The notes: generated by a model from the letters alone, not told the origin. DNA of 26,688 bases from JAZDOH01 sp043798815 (GCA_043798815.1 JAZDOH010000017.1:1-26688), one strand, 5' to 3'; positions 14,167-22,168 are shown, counted from the first letter of the stretch. Numbers and translations are program-made.

Positions 14167-15387
14167 TCAACCAAAAATCAATAAGCTTGGCTTGATCAGC
14201 ATGATCAACCCAATGGCAACCATGATGGCCCCGCCGATGAAGTGTGATACGCGAGTGTATTTGGCTGTGGTAAGTCCGATTTTATCAAAACTGTACAAAG
14301 CCGCGGCAAACACGATCAGATCGTCAACCATGTACATGAGGATGTAGAGGAAATTGTAAAATTGCTTCCCCACCCAGCTCAAATAATTCATGTCGAGAAT
14401 TTTGGTGAACGTTTGCGGAATGCCGATGGAACACGCAAATTCGATGATGTTCACGGAAAAAGCCAGGCCCAAAATGCCCAACGCGACCAGAATGGTCATG
14501 GGCGCGTTCACATAGCCTCGGATTTTATCGACGGTGCGTTTTTTAACGCTCATGTCCCCAACCTTGCAGGTGTCATCTTTTTTGATAAAGAGATACAAGA
14601 ACCAACTGCCCGCTCCTAATGCGACAACGCCGACGATTGGGGTAACGATTCGATCCATTCCGACAAAATCCCACGCTGTCATCCACACGTTCAGGATGAG
14701 GTAGTACATGATGGCCTCAGCAATGATAAAGAGTCCCGCCATTTCTAACATGCGCCGTCGAGAACCGGATTCCATGAGTAACGCGAGAAACATGACGAGC
14801 ACCCACATGGCACAAGGGTTAAAGCCATCTACAAACCCAAGAATGAGCGACAATGCCGGTAGTGAGTACTTGGCCACGTTTACCGGACCGTAAAATGGAA
14901 CATTTACCCAATACTCATTAAAACCCGTCGTGCACTCCCCTTCTGCGTCGCATGTGGAACCGCCTCCTTGCGCGGATACGAGCGAACCCGCATCCAATGC
15001 TGTTTCAAAATTCACTGGCGCAGTAACCTGGGCTTGAGTGATGAGATCGCGGAGAGATTTACCAGTAGTTTCCGGCGTATTAAATCCCTGTAACACTTTG
15101 CCTCCGACCACAGTAACTGGCGTGGCTTTGCTGAGCTGGAGTGATTCGGCGACTTGGATGAATTGATCTTTGTATTTAGCTTCCGAGATGTCTCGATACG
15201 TGATTTGGAGCGACGGAATCTCTTTTTTTAAACCCTCCAAAAACACCTTTTCATCCTGGCAATGAGTACAATCCTGTCGTTCAAATACGTCCACAGTAAC
15301 AGGGCCAACAGCCGCGTGGCTCACCGGCACGACCCACAAGAGGCTTGTGAATATGGCTAAAGTGAGAATCCTAAAAAATTGTTTCAT
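14167..15387 (-). CDS. Thioredoxin-like domain fused to DsbD/CcdA-like membrane protein
   Basis: 406 residues. A signal peptide (1-25) is followed by a thioredoxin/glutaredoxin-like domain with the CTHC motif at 40-43 (about 28-120). A linker with two cysteines (C146, C152) and then about six membrane segments (about 172-404) complete it. Each half of the membrane part has one conserved-looking cysteine: C192 in GFVDGFNPCAMW and C319 in IIEFACSIGIP. These match the paired cysteines with which DsbD/CcdA proteins carry electrons across the membrane. It probably supplies or removes electrons for the DsbA-like protein encoded next. It is the first gene of the operon; a weak -10-like TATAAA lies at 15396-15401. 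No Shine-Dalgarno is seen. Confidence 0.83.
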   Translation of the reverse strand: MKQFFRILTLAIFTSLLWVVPVSHAAVGPVTVDVFERQDCTHCQDEKVFLEGLKKEIPSLQITYRDISEAKYKDQFIQVAESLQLSKATPVTVVGGKVLQGFNTPETTGKSLRDLITQAQVTAPVNFETALDAGSLVSAQGGGSTCDAEGECTTGFNEYWVNVPFYGPVNVAKYSLPALSLILGFVDGFNPCAMWVLVMFLALLMESGSRRRMLEMAGLFIIAEAIMYYLILNVWMTAWDFVGMDRIVTPIVGVVALGAGSWFLYLFIKKDDTCKVGDMSVKKRTVDKIRGYVNAPMTILVALGILGLAFSVNIIEFACSIGIPQTFTKILDMNYLSWVGKQFYNFLYILMYMVDDLIVFAAALYSFDKIGLTTAKYTRVSHFIGGAIMVAIGLIMLIKPSLLIFG

Positions 15388-15544
15388 GGGACTATTTTAT
15401 ACACTGTTTTTCCAAAAAAATAAACAAGCTGAAATCCCCCCGCCCCATGACCTTGCAACCCCGTTGAACGGGGCATGCACTTGGTACAAAAGGGGCGGAG
15501 GGCTCAGCATCGGTTGTGTCCGCGGCGGGAGTGGCGCTGCGGAG

Positions 15545-16402
15545 CTAGTCGGTGGTGCCGGCGTCGGGCGGCGTGGGCTTGGCGGGCTTCGTCAACTCCG
15601 CCAATGCGACGCAGCGAACGGGCTGATACTTCTGCCCGCGCAACGCTTCGCACTCGGGGCTCAGTTTGGCCACCAGGTCGACGTTGTTCTGGCGCACGAG
15701 CGCCAACACCTCGCGGTAGACGCCCAGCGCCATGCCCGCGAACTGCTTGAACGCCATCTCATCGCTCACCGTCGGCTGCGGCAGATGGGCAACGAAAGGC
15801 GCGAATTCCTCCTCCATGCTCTGCTTGATCTCGTGGCCGAGATCGACGAGGAGGTCGTCGTCCTCCGACTTCCCTTTCGACGCTTTCGTGGCGAGGTACG
15901 TGCCGAGGAAATACTGCGCGCCGTGGTACAGGCGCGCGAAGTCCTCAGCCGTCACCTTGCCAGCGAATTGCCGGACGGTCGGATCGTCCAGCAGGTCGCC
16001 CGCCGAGTCCCGCAAGCTCTTGTCGAGCTCGTCGACGGGGATGGCCTCGGGCCGAGGGCAGTACTTGTTGCCCCACGGCTTTTCCCGGACGAACCCGCCG
16101 CTGAAGCAGTCCATCACCTCCGCGCTCTTCACCACCCCCTTCGCGAAGGTCTTGCAGACCTCCTCGTTGGGGTAGGCCTTGCACATGGCCACGGCTTCGG
16201 TGGGCTCCTCCTCCTTGCCGCGGTAGCCGCGCACGGTGTCGACGATATGCTCCATCGTCTGGCACCAGTGACCACCGCGGCCATGCTTGGTGGTGGTCTG
16301 CGGCCGGCTCGGCATCACAAGGAAGACGATCCCGATGATGATTGCGGCCCACCCAATGGGCGCAGTCACATGCCTGTTGAACCACTCGAGTTTCTGTCTC
16401 AT
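15545..16402 (-). CDS. Hypothetical membrane-anchored protein of high-GC (Myxococcota-like) type
   Basis: 285 residues, family not recognised. One N-terminal membrane segment (about 13-32, VTAPIGWAAIIIGIVFLVMP) precedes a mostly helical, charged domain with several cysteines (WCQTM, MCKAYPNEEVCK, MDCFSGG, KYCPRP). The ending KPTPPDAGTTD resembles tails often seen in Myxococcota proteins. Third codon positions are almost all G or C, unlike every neighbour, which shows both that it is truly coding and that it evolved in a high-GC genome. It has a good Shine-Dalgarno (GAGGTGA at 16406-16412, 6 nt from the ATG), which host genes here lack. Function unknown; export across the membrane with the C-terminal part outside is likely. 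Confidence 0.72.
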   Translation of the reverse strand: MRQKLEWFNRHVTAPIGWAAIIIGIVFLVMPSRPQTTTKHGRGGHWCQTMEHIVDTVRGYRGKEEEPTEAVAMCKAYPNEEVCKTFAKGVVKSAEVMDCFSGGFVREKPWGNKYCPRPEAIPVDELDKSLRDSAGDLLDDPTVRQFAGKVTAEDFARLYHGAQYFLGTYLATKASKGKSEDDDLLVDLGHEIKQSMEEEFAPFVAHLPQPTVSDEMAFKQFAGMALGVYREVLALVRQNNVDLVAKLSPECEALRGQKYQPVRCVALAELTKPAKPTPPDAGTTD

Positions 16403-16458
16403 GAGTCACCTCGCTTCTCTGGCCTCCACGCTCGCGCGAGTTCGGATAATCCCGACTT

Positions 16459-16511
16459 GTGCGAATGTGGCCCCAGCTCACGCCTCAACGGAGCTAAAGT
16501 CACATTCGCAC
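16459..16511. repeat. Inverted repeat with 11-bp perfect arms and a nested stem
   Basis: GTGCGAATGTG (16459-16469) and CACATTCGCAC (16501-16511), with inner arms AGCTC (16475-16479) and GAGCT (16491-16495). It lies about 60 bp upstream of the GC-rich gene, near the right edge of the island. It could be a leader hairpin or the end of a mobile segment. Confidence 0.6.
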
Positions 16512-16542
16512 CTAAACCGATGCTGATGTAAAAGAACAAATC

Positions 16543-16577
16543 TGCCGTTATCCACTCCAAAAAGAGAAATAACGGCA
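16543..16577. repeat. Inverted repeat TGCCGTTAT/ATAACGGCA
   Basis: Nine-base perfect arms (16543-16551 and 16569-16577) with a 17-nt purine-rich loop, in the gene-free stretch 16403-16713. Confidence 0.6.
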
Positions 16578-16598
16578 AGTTATGTCATTCACTCAAAA

Positions 16599-16635
16599 AG
16601 CGTTTTTTCGTAGTGAGACACCCGGAAAAAACGCT
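16599..16635. terminator. Inverted repeat with T/A-rich arms, possible terminator
   Basis: AGCGTTTTTTC (16599-16609) and GAAAAAACGCT (16625-16635), loop 15 nt. On the minus strand it is followed by TTTTT and lies about 25-60 nt after the start expected from the promoter at 16664-16693. It could end a short RNA or act as an attenuator. The stem is A-U rich, so termination is uncertain. Confidence 0.45.
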
Positions 16636-16663
16636 AATCTAAATTTTTGCAGCTTAACATTTT

Positions 16664-16693
16664 ATTATATTCAAAAAGGTGGTCATTTGTCAA
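16664..16693 (-). promoter_or_regulatory. Consensus sigma70 promoter reading toward the GC-rich gene
   Basis: Minus-strand TTGACA (16688-16693), 18 nt, TATAAT (16664-16669), both exact consensus. It begins about 20 bp after the end of the conjugation-type ATPase gene. The only downstream gene on this strand starts 255 nt later, after three inverted repeats, so it drives either a short non-coding RNA or a long structured leader. A possible 8-codon peptide (MLSCKNLD) starts at the expected transcription start. Confidence 0.7.
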
Positions 16694-16713
16694 GGGTATA
16701 AGGGGCAACCATT

Positions 16714-19302
16714 TTAAGTAATCCCCAATCTCGCTTCAATTTCCTGATCGACAAATACTTTCTTTCTTCCATACTTCATGCGGGAGTATTTTTTGAGAAC
16801 TTCGGACATTTTGTCACTGCCAGAAGGATCCCAAATGGTTTCCATACTGAAGGGGCGGGAAGTGGTGTTTTTGATGTTGAGTTTGATGTATGCCTTGTAG
16901 TTGGCGATGCCGATGATGTCTTGTTCGCTGAGCTCCGGCGCGTATTCTTTGGCGAGGTATTCCGCGTCTTCCGCGCCGATTTTAAAGCTCATCATGGTGC
17001 CAACGTTACCAAAGACGGCGTCGCGCACGCGGGTGTCGTCACGGCCGGTGGGTGTTTTGGTGAGCTGAGCTATGTATTGGTGAGCCATGATCAGGGCGAG
17101 GTGGTATTTGCGCGCTTCGGAGAGAATGGAGGCGAAAGTGTCGGTCGCAAAATTCTGGAATTCGTCGACGTACAGATAGAAATCTTTGCGATCTTTTTTA
17201 TCCATGTCTTGCCGAGCCATGGCGGCCATGTTCACCTTGTTGACGAAAATGAGACCGAGGAGTTGGGCGTTCAGGTCGCCGATTTTGCCTTTGGACAAGT
17301 TCACGAGGAGTACTTTTTGGGTGTCCATGATTTCGCGGATGTTGAAGGCGGATTTGGGCTGGCCGATGATATTGCGGATGGTGGTATTGGTGATGAATGG
17401 GCCGAATTTCGCGGAAAAGTACGGAATCATTTCCTGCTTTTCCCGTTCACCGGTGGAGGCGTATTCATGATCCCAGAATGATTTGACGACGGCATTGTGG
17501 ATTTTGGCTGTTTTGTATTTACGGAATTCTTCATCGACGAATATACGCGGCACGTCGATGAGGGTGGCTCCTTCCTCCTCATCATCCATCAGGGTGAGAC
17601 ATGCGTTACGGAAATAATGCTGAATGCGCGGACCGAAGATTTCATCGCCGAAAATCTTGATGAAAATTTCGGTGGCGTCGAGTGAGGCGCGATCTTTTTC
17701 TTCATCGGTGTGAGCCTCGAGCAGATTCAAGCCCATCGGACGTTCGGTGTCCGCCGGATCAAAGATGATGATGTCTTTGGCGCGCTCTTTGGGTACGGTA
17801 CGCAGGGTGTCTTCAACCAGGTCGCCGTGCGGATCAACGAGGCATAATCCATCGCCCGCGCTGATGTCTTGCCGGGCCATGAAGCTGAGCAAAACGGATT
17901 TACCGGTACCGGATTTCCCGATCATGTAATGATGGCGGGTGCGGTCGTCGCGCAACATGCGGACATCTTTCATCTGACCCCGGAAATTGCTGCGGCCGAT
18001 GAGCACGCCTTCTGTAGGCAACTCGACAGGAGGAGGAAGTACTTTGTAACTGAGCCATTTGATGATGGGCACGGGATTGTAACGCGAATCGGGGAAGTGA
18101 ATGAGGGAAGCGAGTTCATCTTGATAAAAAAGTGAACGCTTGTGGAAAATCCCGGGCATGCGGTAGTTGTAGAGATACTTCATCAGCCAGTTGTTGATGA
18201 AGTCAAAGGGGATGATACGTCGGCTCTGAAACCAGTTGAGATAGGCGTTGTGATACACGCTGAAGGCCACGTTGAGGTTGTTGGTGATTTCCACAGTCCT
18301 GGCGCTGACCGGAGACACTCCAACGATGCGAACCGAAACGTCGAATCCGACACCGGATGCTTTTTCACCGACTTTTTTCAGCGATTCCTCCTTGGCCGCC
18401 AACATGCGGATGAAAGAATCTCCGTGAGTGGCGCCCGGAGCATTGGTTTGCCCGTTGCCACCCACTCCGCGAAACATGTTGAGAAAAAAGCTCAAAATCG
18501 GCCCGAGAATGGGAATGGGAATGCGGATTGGGAGTTTTTCTTTTTTGTACAGTCGGTTGCCCACGTCTTCCGTTTTGTCACGCCATTTTTCACTGCTCAC
18601 CGGGTTGATGATCATTTGAATGGCGGCTTTTTCAGTGGGCTCTAATTTGCTAAGCACATTCGCGACTTCATTCAACGGATCTTGTTCCATTTCTTTGTAG
18701 CACTGAAAAGGGAACCAAAAAGGTCGCTTGGCATACATAAAGTAGGCTTTGGCTTTCTTTCCCTTTTCAAAGAGGACGTAAGGTTTGTAAGTAATCTGTA
18801 CATCGGCATCTTTGTAAAACGTGGTGATTTGCTTTTCCACGATGTTTTGGAATTCCTTGTCGACCACGACATAAAAATTGAGCTGCTGGTTCTCCACAAA
18901 CAATTCAAAAGAGATGTCATCCGCCTGCCAAATTTTAGTTTTGATGAGATTCCACAAGTTCAATTCCCGAATTTCGTAAAGGGCGCGATACAGCTGGGCC
19001 ATGACCGCCACTTTTTCCTTAAAATCCTTTTCAGTGCGTTTTTCCTGATCGAGTTTGGAGTCGCTACGTGGCAAAGTCACCTTGATGTAAACCAAGTCTT
19101 TGGCACGAAGATGATCGTAGACAGTGCGAATACAGGCAAGGAAAACCTTAAATCCGTAATAAACAACGAAAATCCCGACCAGCACTTGCCACCAATGAGC
19201 AAGCAACCACTGCAAGACCACCTGCCATTGGGCAGGCGCTTGCGCGGCTTGTTCCGCAACTTTTTCCACCGCCTTTTGAATCACTTTTGTTTGAACGGCC
19301 AT
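16714..19302 (-). CDS. VirB4/VirD4-TraD-like AAA+ ATPase with N-terminal membrane segment
   Basis: An 862-residue protein. A membrane segment lies at about 34-58 (WWQVLVGIFVVYYGFKVFLA). A large N-terminal domain follows (about 70-420), of the kind found in Patescibacterial conjugation-type ATPases. The C-terminal motor domain (about 430-825) has Walker A GKSGTGKS at 462-469, CLVDPHGDLVE at 487-497, Walker B FYLYVDEF at 708-715 and AHQYIAQL as sensor-like motif. These features are shared by TraD/VirD4 coupling proteins, VirB4 and HerA-like DNA pumps. It likely moves DNA or protein at the membrane, possibly with type IV pili or DNA uptake. No other secretion gene lies nearby. It is expressed alone from a strong promoter at 19323-19351. 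Confidence 0.82.
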   Translation of the reverse strand: MAVQTKVIQKAVEKVAEQAAQAPAQWQVVLQWLLAHWWQVLVGIFVVYYGFKVFLACIRTVYDHLRAKDLVYIKVTLPRSDSKLDQEKRTEKDFKEKVAVMAQLYRALYEIRELNLWNLIKTKIWQADDISFELFVENQQLNFYVVVDKEFQNIVEKQITTFYKDADVQITYKPYVLFEKGKKAKAYFMYAKRPFWFPFQCYKEMEQDPLNEVANVLSKLEPTEKAAIQMIINPVSSEKWRDKTEDVGNRLYKKEKLPIRIPIPILGPILSFFLNMFRGVGGNGQTNAPGATHGDSFIRMLAAKEESLKKVGEKASGVGFDVSVRIVGVSPVSARTVEITNNLNVAFSVYHNAYLNWFQSRRIIPFDFINNWLMKYLYNYRMPGIFHKRSLFYQDELASLIHFPDSRYNPVPIIKWLSYKVLPPPVELPTEGVLIGRSNFRGQMKDVRMLRDDRTRHHYMIGKSGTGKSVLLSFMARQDISAGDGLCLVDPHGDLVEDTLRTVPKERAKDIIIFDPADTERPMGLNLLEAHTDEEKDRASLDATEIFIKIFGDEIFGPRIQHYFRNACLTLMDDEEEGATLIDVPRIFVDEEFRKYKTAKIHNAVVKSFWDHEYASTGEREKQEMIPYFSAKFGPFITNTTIRNIIGQPKSAFNIREIMDTQKVLLVNLSKGKIGDLNAQLLGLIFVNKVNMAAMARQDMDKKDRKDFYLYVDEFQNFATDTFASILSEARKYHLALIMAHQYIAQLTKTPTGRDDTRVRDAVFGNVGTMMSFKIGAEDAEYLAKEYAPELSEQDIIGIANYKAYIKLNIKNTTSRPFSMETIWDPSGSDKMSEVLKKYSRMKYGRKKVFVDQEIEARLGIT

Positions 19303-19322
19303 GTAGACAAATTAATCTAACT

Positions 19323-19351
19323 ATTATACCAAAAAACTGCTCTGAATACAA
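19323..19351 (-). promoter_or_regulatory. Promoter of the conjugation-type ATPase gene
   Basis: Minus-strand TTGTAT (19346-19351), 17 nt, TATAAT (19323-19328). The leader would be about 15-20 nt with no Shine-Dalgarno. Confidence 0.65.
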
Positions 19352-19389
19352 GGGGTGAAGGTGGTGGCGCGTAACATCTGATTTTCTAT

Positions 19390-19419
19390 TTGACTTTTGA
19401 TATATACTTTTGGTAATAT
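19390..19419 (+). promoter_or_regulatory. Promoter of the mazEF-like operon
   Basis: TTGACT (19390-19395), 18 nt, TAATAT (19414-19419). Transcription is expected to begin at the edge of the palindrome at 19425-19442. Confidence 0.55.
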
Positions 19420-19424
19420 AAACG

Positions 19425-19442
19425 TATATATTAACATATATA
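19425..19442. promoter_or_regulatory. Candidate operator: TATATAT-N4-ATATATA palindrome
   Basis: Perfect 7-bp arms with a 4-nt spacer, between the promoter and the ATG at 19445. Antitoxins of this type usually bind such palindromes to repress their own operon. A/T-only arms lower the specificity of this call. Confidence 0.45.
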
Positions 19443-19444
19443 GG

Positions 19445-19711
19445 ATGCCAACAGCCAAATTAATGACCAATATCCGCCCGTCGTATTATGCCTTTTTAGA
19501 GAGAGAGGTGGAGCGCTCTCATAAAACCAAAAGGCAGCTCATTAAAGAGGCTCTTGACTTGTACATGCGTGAATTAAAGCGACAAGCCATTATTGAAGGC
19601 TACAAAGGCATGGAACACGATGAAGAATATAAAAAAGAAATGCGTGAAACGGCCGAATGGGGAATGCAATATTTCTTGACCGACATTGATAATGCAAATA
19701 AGAAAATATGA
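19445..19711 (+). CDS. Ribbon-helix-helix antitoxin-like protein (MazE/VapB type)
   Basis: 88 residues from the ATG at 19445, which has a weak TAGG upstream; an in-frame extension to 19397 would run through the promoter. Residues 1-42 fit a ribbon-helix-helix DNA-binding domain: a short strand (AKLMTNIRPSYYAFLE) followed by a helix-turn-helix-like KTKRQLIKEALDLYMRE. The acidic C-terminal tail (EYKKEMRETAEWGMQYFLTD) is the part that normally wraps the toxin. The next gene is a MazF-like toxin overlapping by 20 bp, a standard toxin-antitoxin layout. It should repress its own promoter through the palindrome just upstream. Confidence 0.78.
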   Translation: MPTAKLMTNIRPSYYAFLEREVERSHKTKRQLIKEALDLYMRELKRQAIIEGYKGMEHDEEYKKEMRETAEWGMQYFLTDIDNANKKI

Positions 19712-20045
19712 TATTGTTTTAGTGAACTTGGATCCTGCTGTAGGAGCAGAGAAAAAAGGGGTTCGTCCATGTGTTGTGGTACAAAACAATCAAGCGAACC
19801 GCTTTTCTGAAACCACGGTTGTTTGCCCATTGAGCACCACCCTAAAACATTACCCCAATAATCTGATCATCAATCCGTCATCTCAAAATCAATTAAAGCA
19901 AATTAGCTGCCTGGACATTCTTCAAATAAAAACGGTTGATAAAAGTCGTATCCGCAAAAAATGGGGAATGCTGGATGAACGATATCACGATGAATTGAGC
20001 GCTAAATTTTTTGTAAGTTTTGACTTGGAAGATCTTTTGTACTAG
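19692..20045 (+). CDS. mazF: MazF/PemK-family mRNA interferase toxin
   Basis: 117 residues from the ATG at 19692; a TTG two codons earlier is possible. The PemK/MazF fold is clear: KYDIVLVNLDPAVGAEKKGVRP as the first strand and loop, where the family has G-x-E-x-x-x-x-R-P. Then comes CVVVQNNQANRFSETTVVCPLST with the family's Q/N and T-x-x-V-x-P-L-S/T. The C-terminal KQISCLDILQIKTVDKSRIR matches the D-Q-x-R-T-V-D-x-x-R region. MazF toxins cut mRNA at short sequences and are blocked by the antitoxin. Translation is coupled to the antitoxin by a 20-bp overlap. recJ follows 30 bp later and could be read from the same transcript. Confidence 0.87.
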   Translation: MQIRKYDIVLVNLDPAVGAEKKGVRPCVVVQNNQANRFSETTVVCPLSTTLKHYPNNLIINPSSQNQLKQISCLDILQIKTVDKSRIRKKWGMLDERYHDELSAKFFVSFDLEDLLY

Positions 20046-20074
20046 CTTGAAGCTCAGCTAATGAGAGAAATTGT

Positions 20075-21754
20075 ATGAGTTTATTGGGTAAAAAATGGGT
20101 GATTCAAAATGAGCGATTGGATTTGGAATTGCTGGATGTTTTATTGGCGAATCGTCAGGTGACTGGAGAGGAGGAACGGCGGCAATTTTTTGAGGGGGAT
20201 TTAAAGTTGGTTCATGAGCCGGATTTGTTGCCAGACATGGGAAAGGCCATCGAACGGATTCTTAAGGCGGTGGTGACGAAAGAAAAAGTCATGGTGTTTG
20301 GGGATTATGATATCGACGGCATTACCGGAACAGCCCTGCTTTATGATTTTCTGAAAAAGGTTGGAGCTAACGTGCACGCCACGCTCCCCAACCGTGAGGA
20401 GGATGGTTATGGGTTAAAAAATTATTTTGTAGAACGGTTTGCTCGGGAAGGCGTGAAGCTTCTCATCACCGTGGATTGCGGCACGAGCAATGTGACGGAA
20501 GTCGCGTTGGCCAAAAAGCTGGGCATGGAAGTCATAGTGACGGATCATCATTCAATGTCCGCTCAATTGCCACCGGCACTGGCCATCATTAACCCTCATC
20601 GAAAGGATTCCAAATACCCATTTCCCGACATTTGTGGTTCTACCATCGCGTACAAATTGGTGACGACACTGAGCCGCGAGCTGATGAAAGAAAAAGAGCG
20701 AAAAGAATATCTGATGAAGCAATTGAGCGTGGTGACGCTGGGAATTATTGGCGACTGCATGCCGCTGACGAATGAGAATCGTGTTTTGGTGAAATACGGA
20801 TTAAAAAGCCTGCGCGATGGTCACAATCCCGGACTGGTGGCGCTTTTGGAGGCGGCGGGTTTGGAGATAGAAAAGGTGACGAGTTTTACCATCGGCTTCC
20901 AGCTCGGCCCGCGCCTGAATGCCGCCGGCCGCATGGACAAACCCGATCATGCCTTGGAATTGATTTTGGGAAATTTGGACAAAGCGGAAGTGCTGAATCA
21001 TCTCAACAAACTCCGCCAGGAAGTGGTGAAGGGGTATTTGGAAGAAGCGGTGAAAATGGTGGAAAAACAAAAAGTCCTTCCTCCCCTGCTCGTGGTTTGG
21101 AGCAAAACATGGAAAGCGGGACTTTTGGGACTCATCGCCGCCCATTTGGCAGAAACCTACAATCGCCCCGCCATCGTCATGCAAGAACGAGAGGAAGAGT
21201 TGGTGGCTTCATGCCGTAGTGTGAGTGATTTTGATCTGACGAGTTTTTTGAGGAGAGAGGTTGGAGAATTGTGCACTTCACTCGGCGGCCACAAAATGGC
21301 CGGAGGATTAACGCTTCCTAAAAAACAACTCGAACCTTTTGTGGATCAACTTCGTAAAGCCGCCAAAAAACACATTAAAACTGAAACACTGACTGATGTG
21401 TTGCCCATTGATTGTGAACTCGAACCGCATGAACTGACACTGGAAACTTGCGCGGCTTTGCGCAAATTAGAACCTTTTGGCACGGGCAATCCGGAACCAA
21501 CATTGATCCTTCGTAACACGCGCATTCTTTCGGTTCGTCCCGTCGGTAAAACCGGTGAACATTTGCAATTCCCCGTGGAATGCGGAGGAAAAAAGCATGC
21601 CGCCATCGCTTTCCGTATGGGTGAACATGCCGACAAAATTGATCCAAAAAAAACCTACGACATTGCCTTTACCATGGAAGTGAACGAGTGGAATGGCAAT
21701 CGGAAATTACAGCTAAAGGTGGTGGACTTGAAGCCATCAACGTTGCCTTCTTAA
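20075..21754 (+). CDS. recJ: Single-stranded-DNA-specific exonuclease RecJ
   Basis: RecJ is a 5'-3' single-strand exonuclease used in recombination and mismatch repair. The 559-residue length is typical. The DHH phosphoesterase motifs are present: DYDIDG (77-82), TVDCG (132-136), TDHHS (156-160) and GDCMPL (226-231). The linker helix and the DHHA1 domain follow, with SLGGHKMAGG (402-411). A C-terminal OB-like domain covers about 440-559 (LEPFGTGNPEPTL is the usual start). The ATG at 20075 has only a weak GAGAGAAA upstream. The gene lies directly after the mazEF-like pair. Confidence 0.93.
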   Translation: MSLLGKKWVIQNERLDLELLDVLLANRQVTGEEERRQFFEGDLKLVHEPDLLPDMGKAIERILKAVVTKEKVMVFGDYDIDGITGTALLYDFLKKVGANVHATLPNREEDGYGLKNYFVERFAREGVKLLITVDCGTSNVTEVALAKKLGMEVIVTDHHSMSAQLPPALAIINPHRKDSKYPFPDICGSTIAYKLVTTLSRELMKEKERKEYLMKQLSVVTLGIIGDCMPLTNENRVLVKYGLKSLRDGHNPGLVALLEAAGLEIEKVTSFTIGFQLGPRLNAAGRMDKPDHALELILGNLDKAEVLNHLNKLRQEVVKGYLEEAVKMVEKQKVLPPLLVVWSKTWKAGLLGLIAAHLAETYNRPAIVMQEREEELVASCRSVSDFDLTSFLRREVGELCTSLGGHKMAGGLTLPKKQLEPFVDQLRKAAKKHIKTETLTDVLPIDCELEPHELTLETCAALRKLEPFGTGNPEPTLILRNTRILSVRPVGKTGEHLQFPVECGGKKHAAIAFRMGEHADKIDPKKTYDIAFTMEVNEWNGNRKLQLKVVDLKPSTLPS

Positions 21755-22138
21755 TGCTTCGCAAATTTTTTGTACGGTATTCCTCCAACCAGGGATTTCT
21801 ACCACATCTGTCGCAAACGGTTTAAATGCATCTCTTGCTTCTTTTGTAGTGGTTATAACTATTCTTCTCCCCGCATGCCTTTCTTTGGCTAATCTTTCAA
21901 ACCAATCCTTATCTAGTGGACTTGGAGCCCAAATAATATCAGATTCCCTCCCAACTTCTTGTACTCCGATGTATTGAGCTACATGATGAGAGGCTGTCGC
22001 CTCTACCAGTTCTCGTGTATGTCGTACCAAATCTCTTAGTGGAACAAGTCTTAATGAAGGGTCTGCTCTTAGGAGTCCTCTCACCAATGCTTCCTCAACT
22101 CCAAAATCGTCAAAGTGATGAATTATTTCTCTTAGCAT
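21737..22138 (-). CDS. Hypothetical protein, 133 aa, possible degenerate receiver-like fold
   Basis: Not recognised with confidence. The second half has alternating strands and helices: SDIIWAPSPLDKDWFERLAK, RRIVITTTKEARDAF, TDVVEIPGWRNTVQKICEAL. The order resembles the last strands of a response-regulator receiver domain (strand, T-T-x, helix, strand, P, helix), but the phospho-acceptor aspartate and lysine are not clear. The first half is helical. It is convergent with recJ, overlapping its last 18 bp. A promoter (TTGTAC, 17 nt, TACATT) gives a 25-nt leader without Shine-Dalgarno. In size, A/T-rich base use and isolation it resembles the orphan at 5479-6033. Confidence 0.55.
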   Translation of the reverse strand: MLREIIHHFDDFGVEEALVRGLLRADPSLRLVPLRDLVRHTRELVEATASHHVAQYIGVQEVGRESDIIWAPSPLDKDWFERLAKERHAGRRIVITTTKEARDAFKPFATDVVEIPGWRNTVQKICEALRRQR

Positions 22139-22168
22139 ATTATTTTGTTAAAAATAAAAAGGGGGATT

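Larger units (their letters stand above)
15432..16530. other. GC-rich island, candidate horizontally acquired segment
   Basis: Base composition changes abruptly to strongly G+C rich after about 15432 and returns to A+T rich after about 16530. The segment holds one coding gene with nearly all codons ending in G or C, one short palindrome near the left end (CCCCGTTGAACGGGG, 15460-15474) and an 11-bp inverted repeat near the right end (16459-16511). No transposase, integrase or clear target duplication is visible. Either recent transfer or a chimeric assembly would give this picture. Confidence 0.7.

Noticed and set aside
16459..16511. Integron attC site at the end of the GC-rich gene
   Set aside because: The palindrome has a suitable size, but the RYYYAAC and GTTRRRY core sites are not at its ends, and it lies upstream of the gene, not after it.
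15347..16531. Long open frame on the plus strand across the GC-rich island (394 codons)
   Set aside because: It begins inside the opposite Trx-DsbD-like gene and mirrors the minus-strand gene. The minus frame has the third-position G/C pattern, a Shine-Dalgarno and a membrane segment; the plus frame is a composition artefact.
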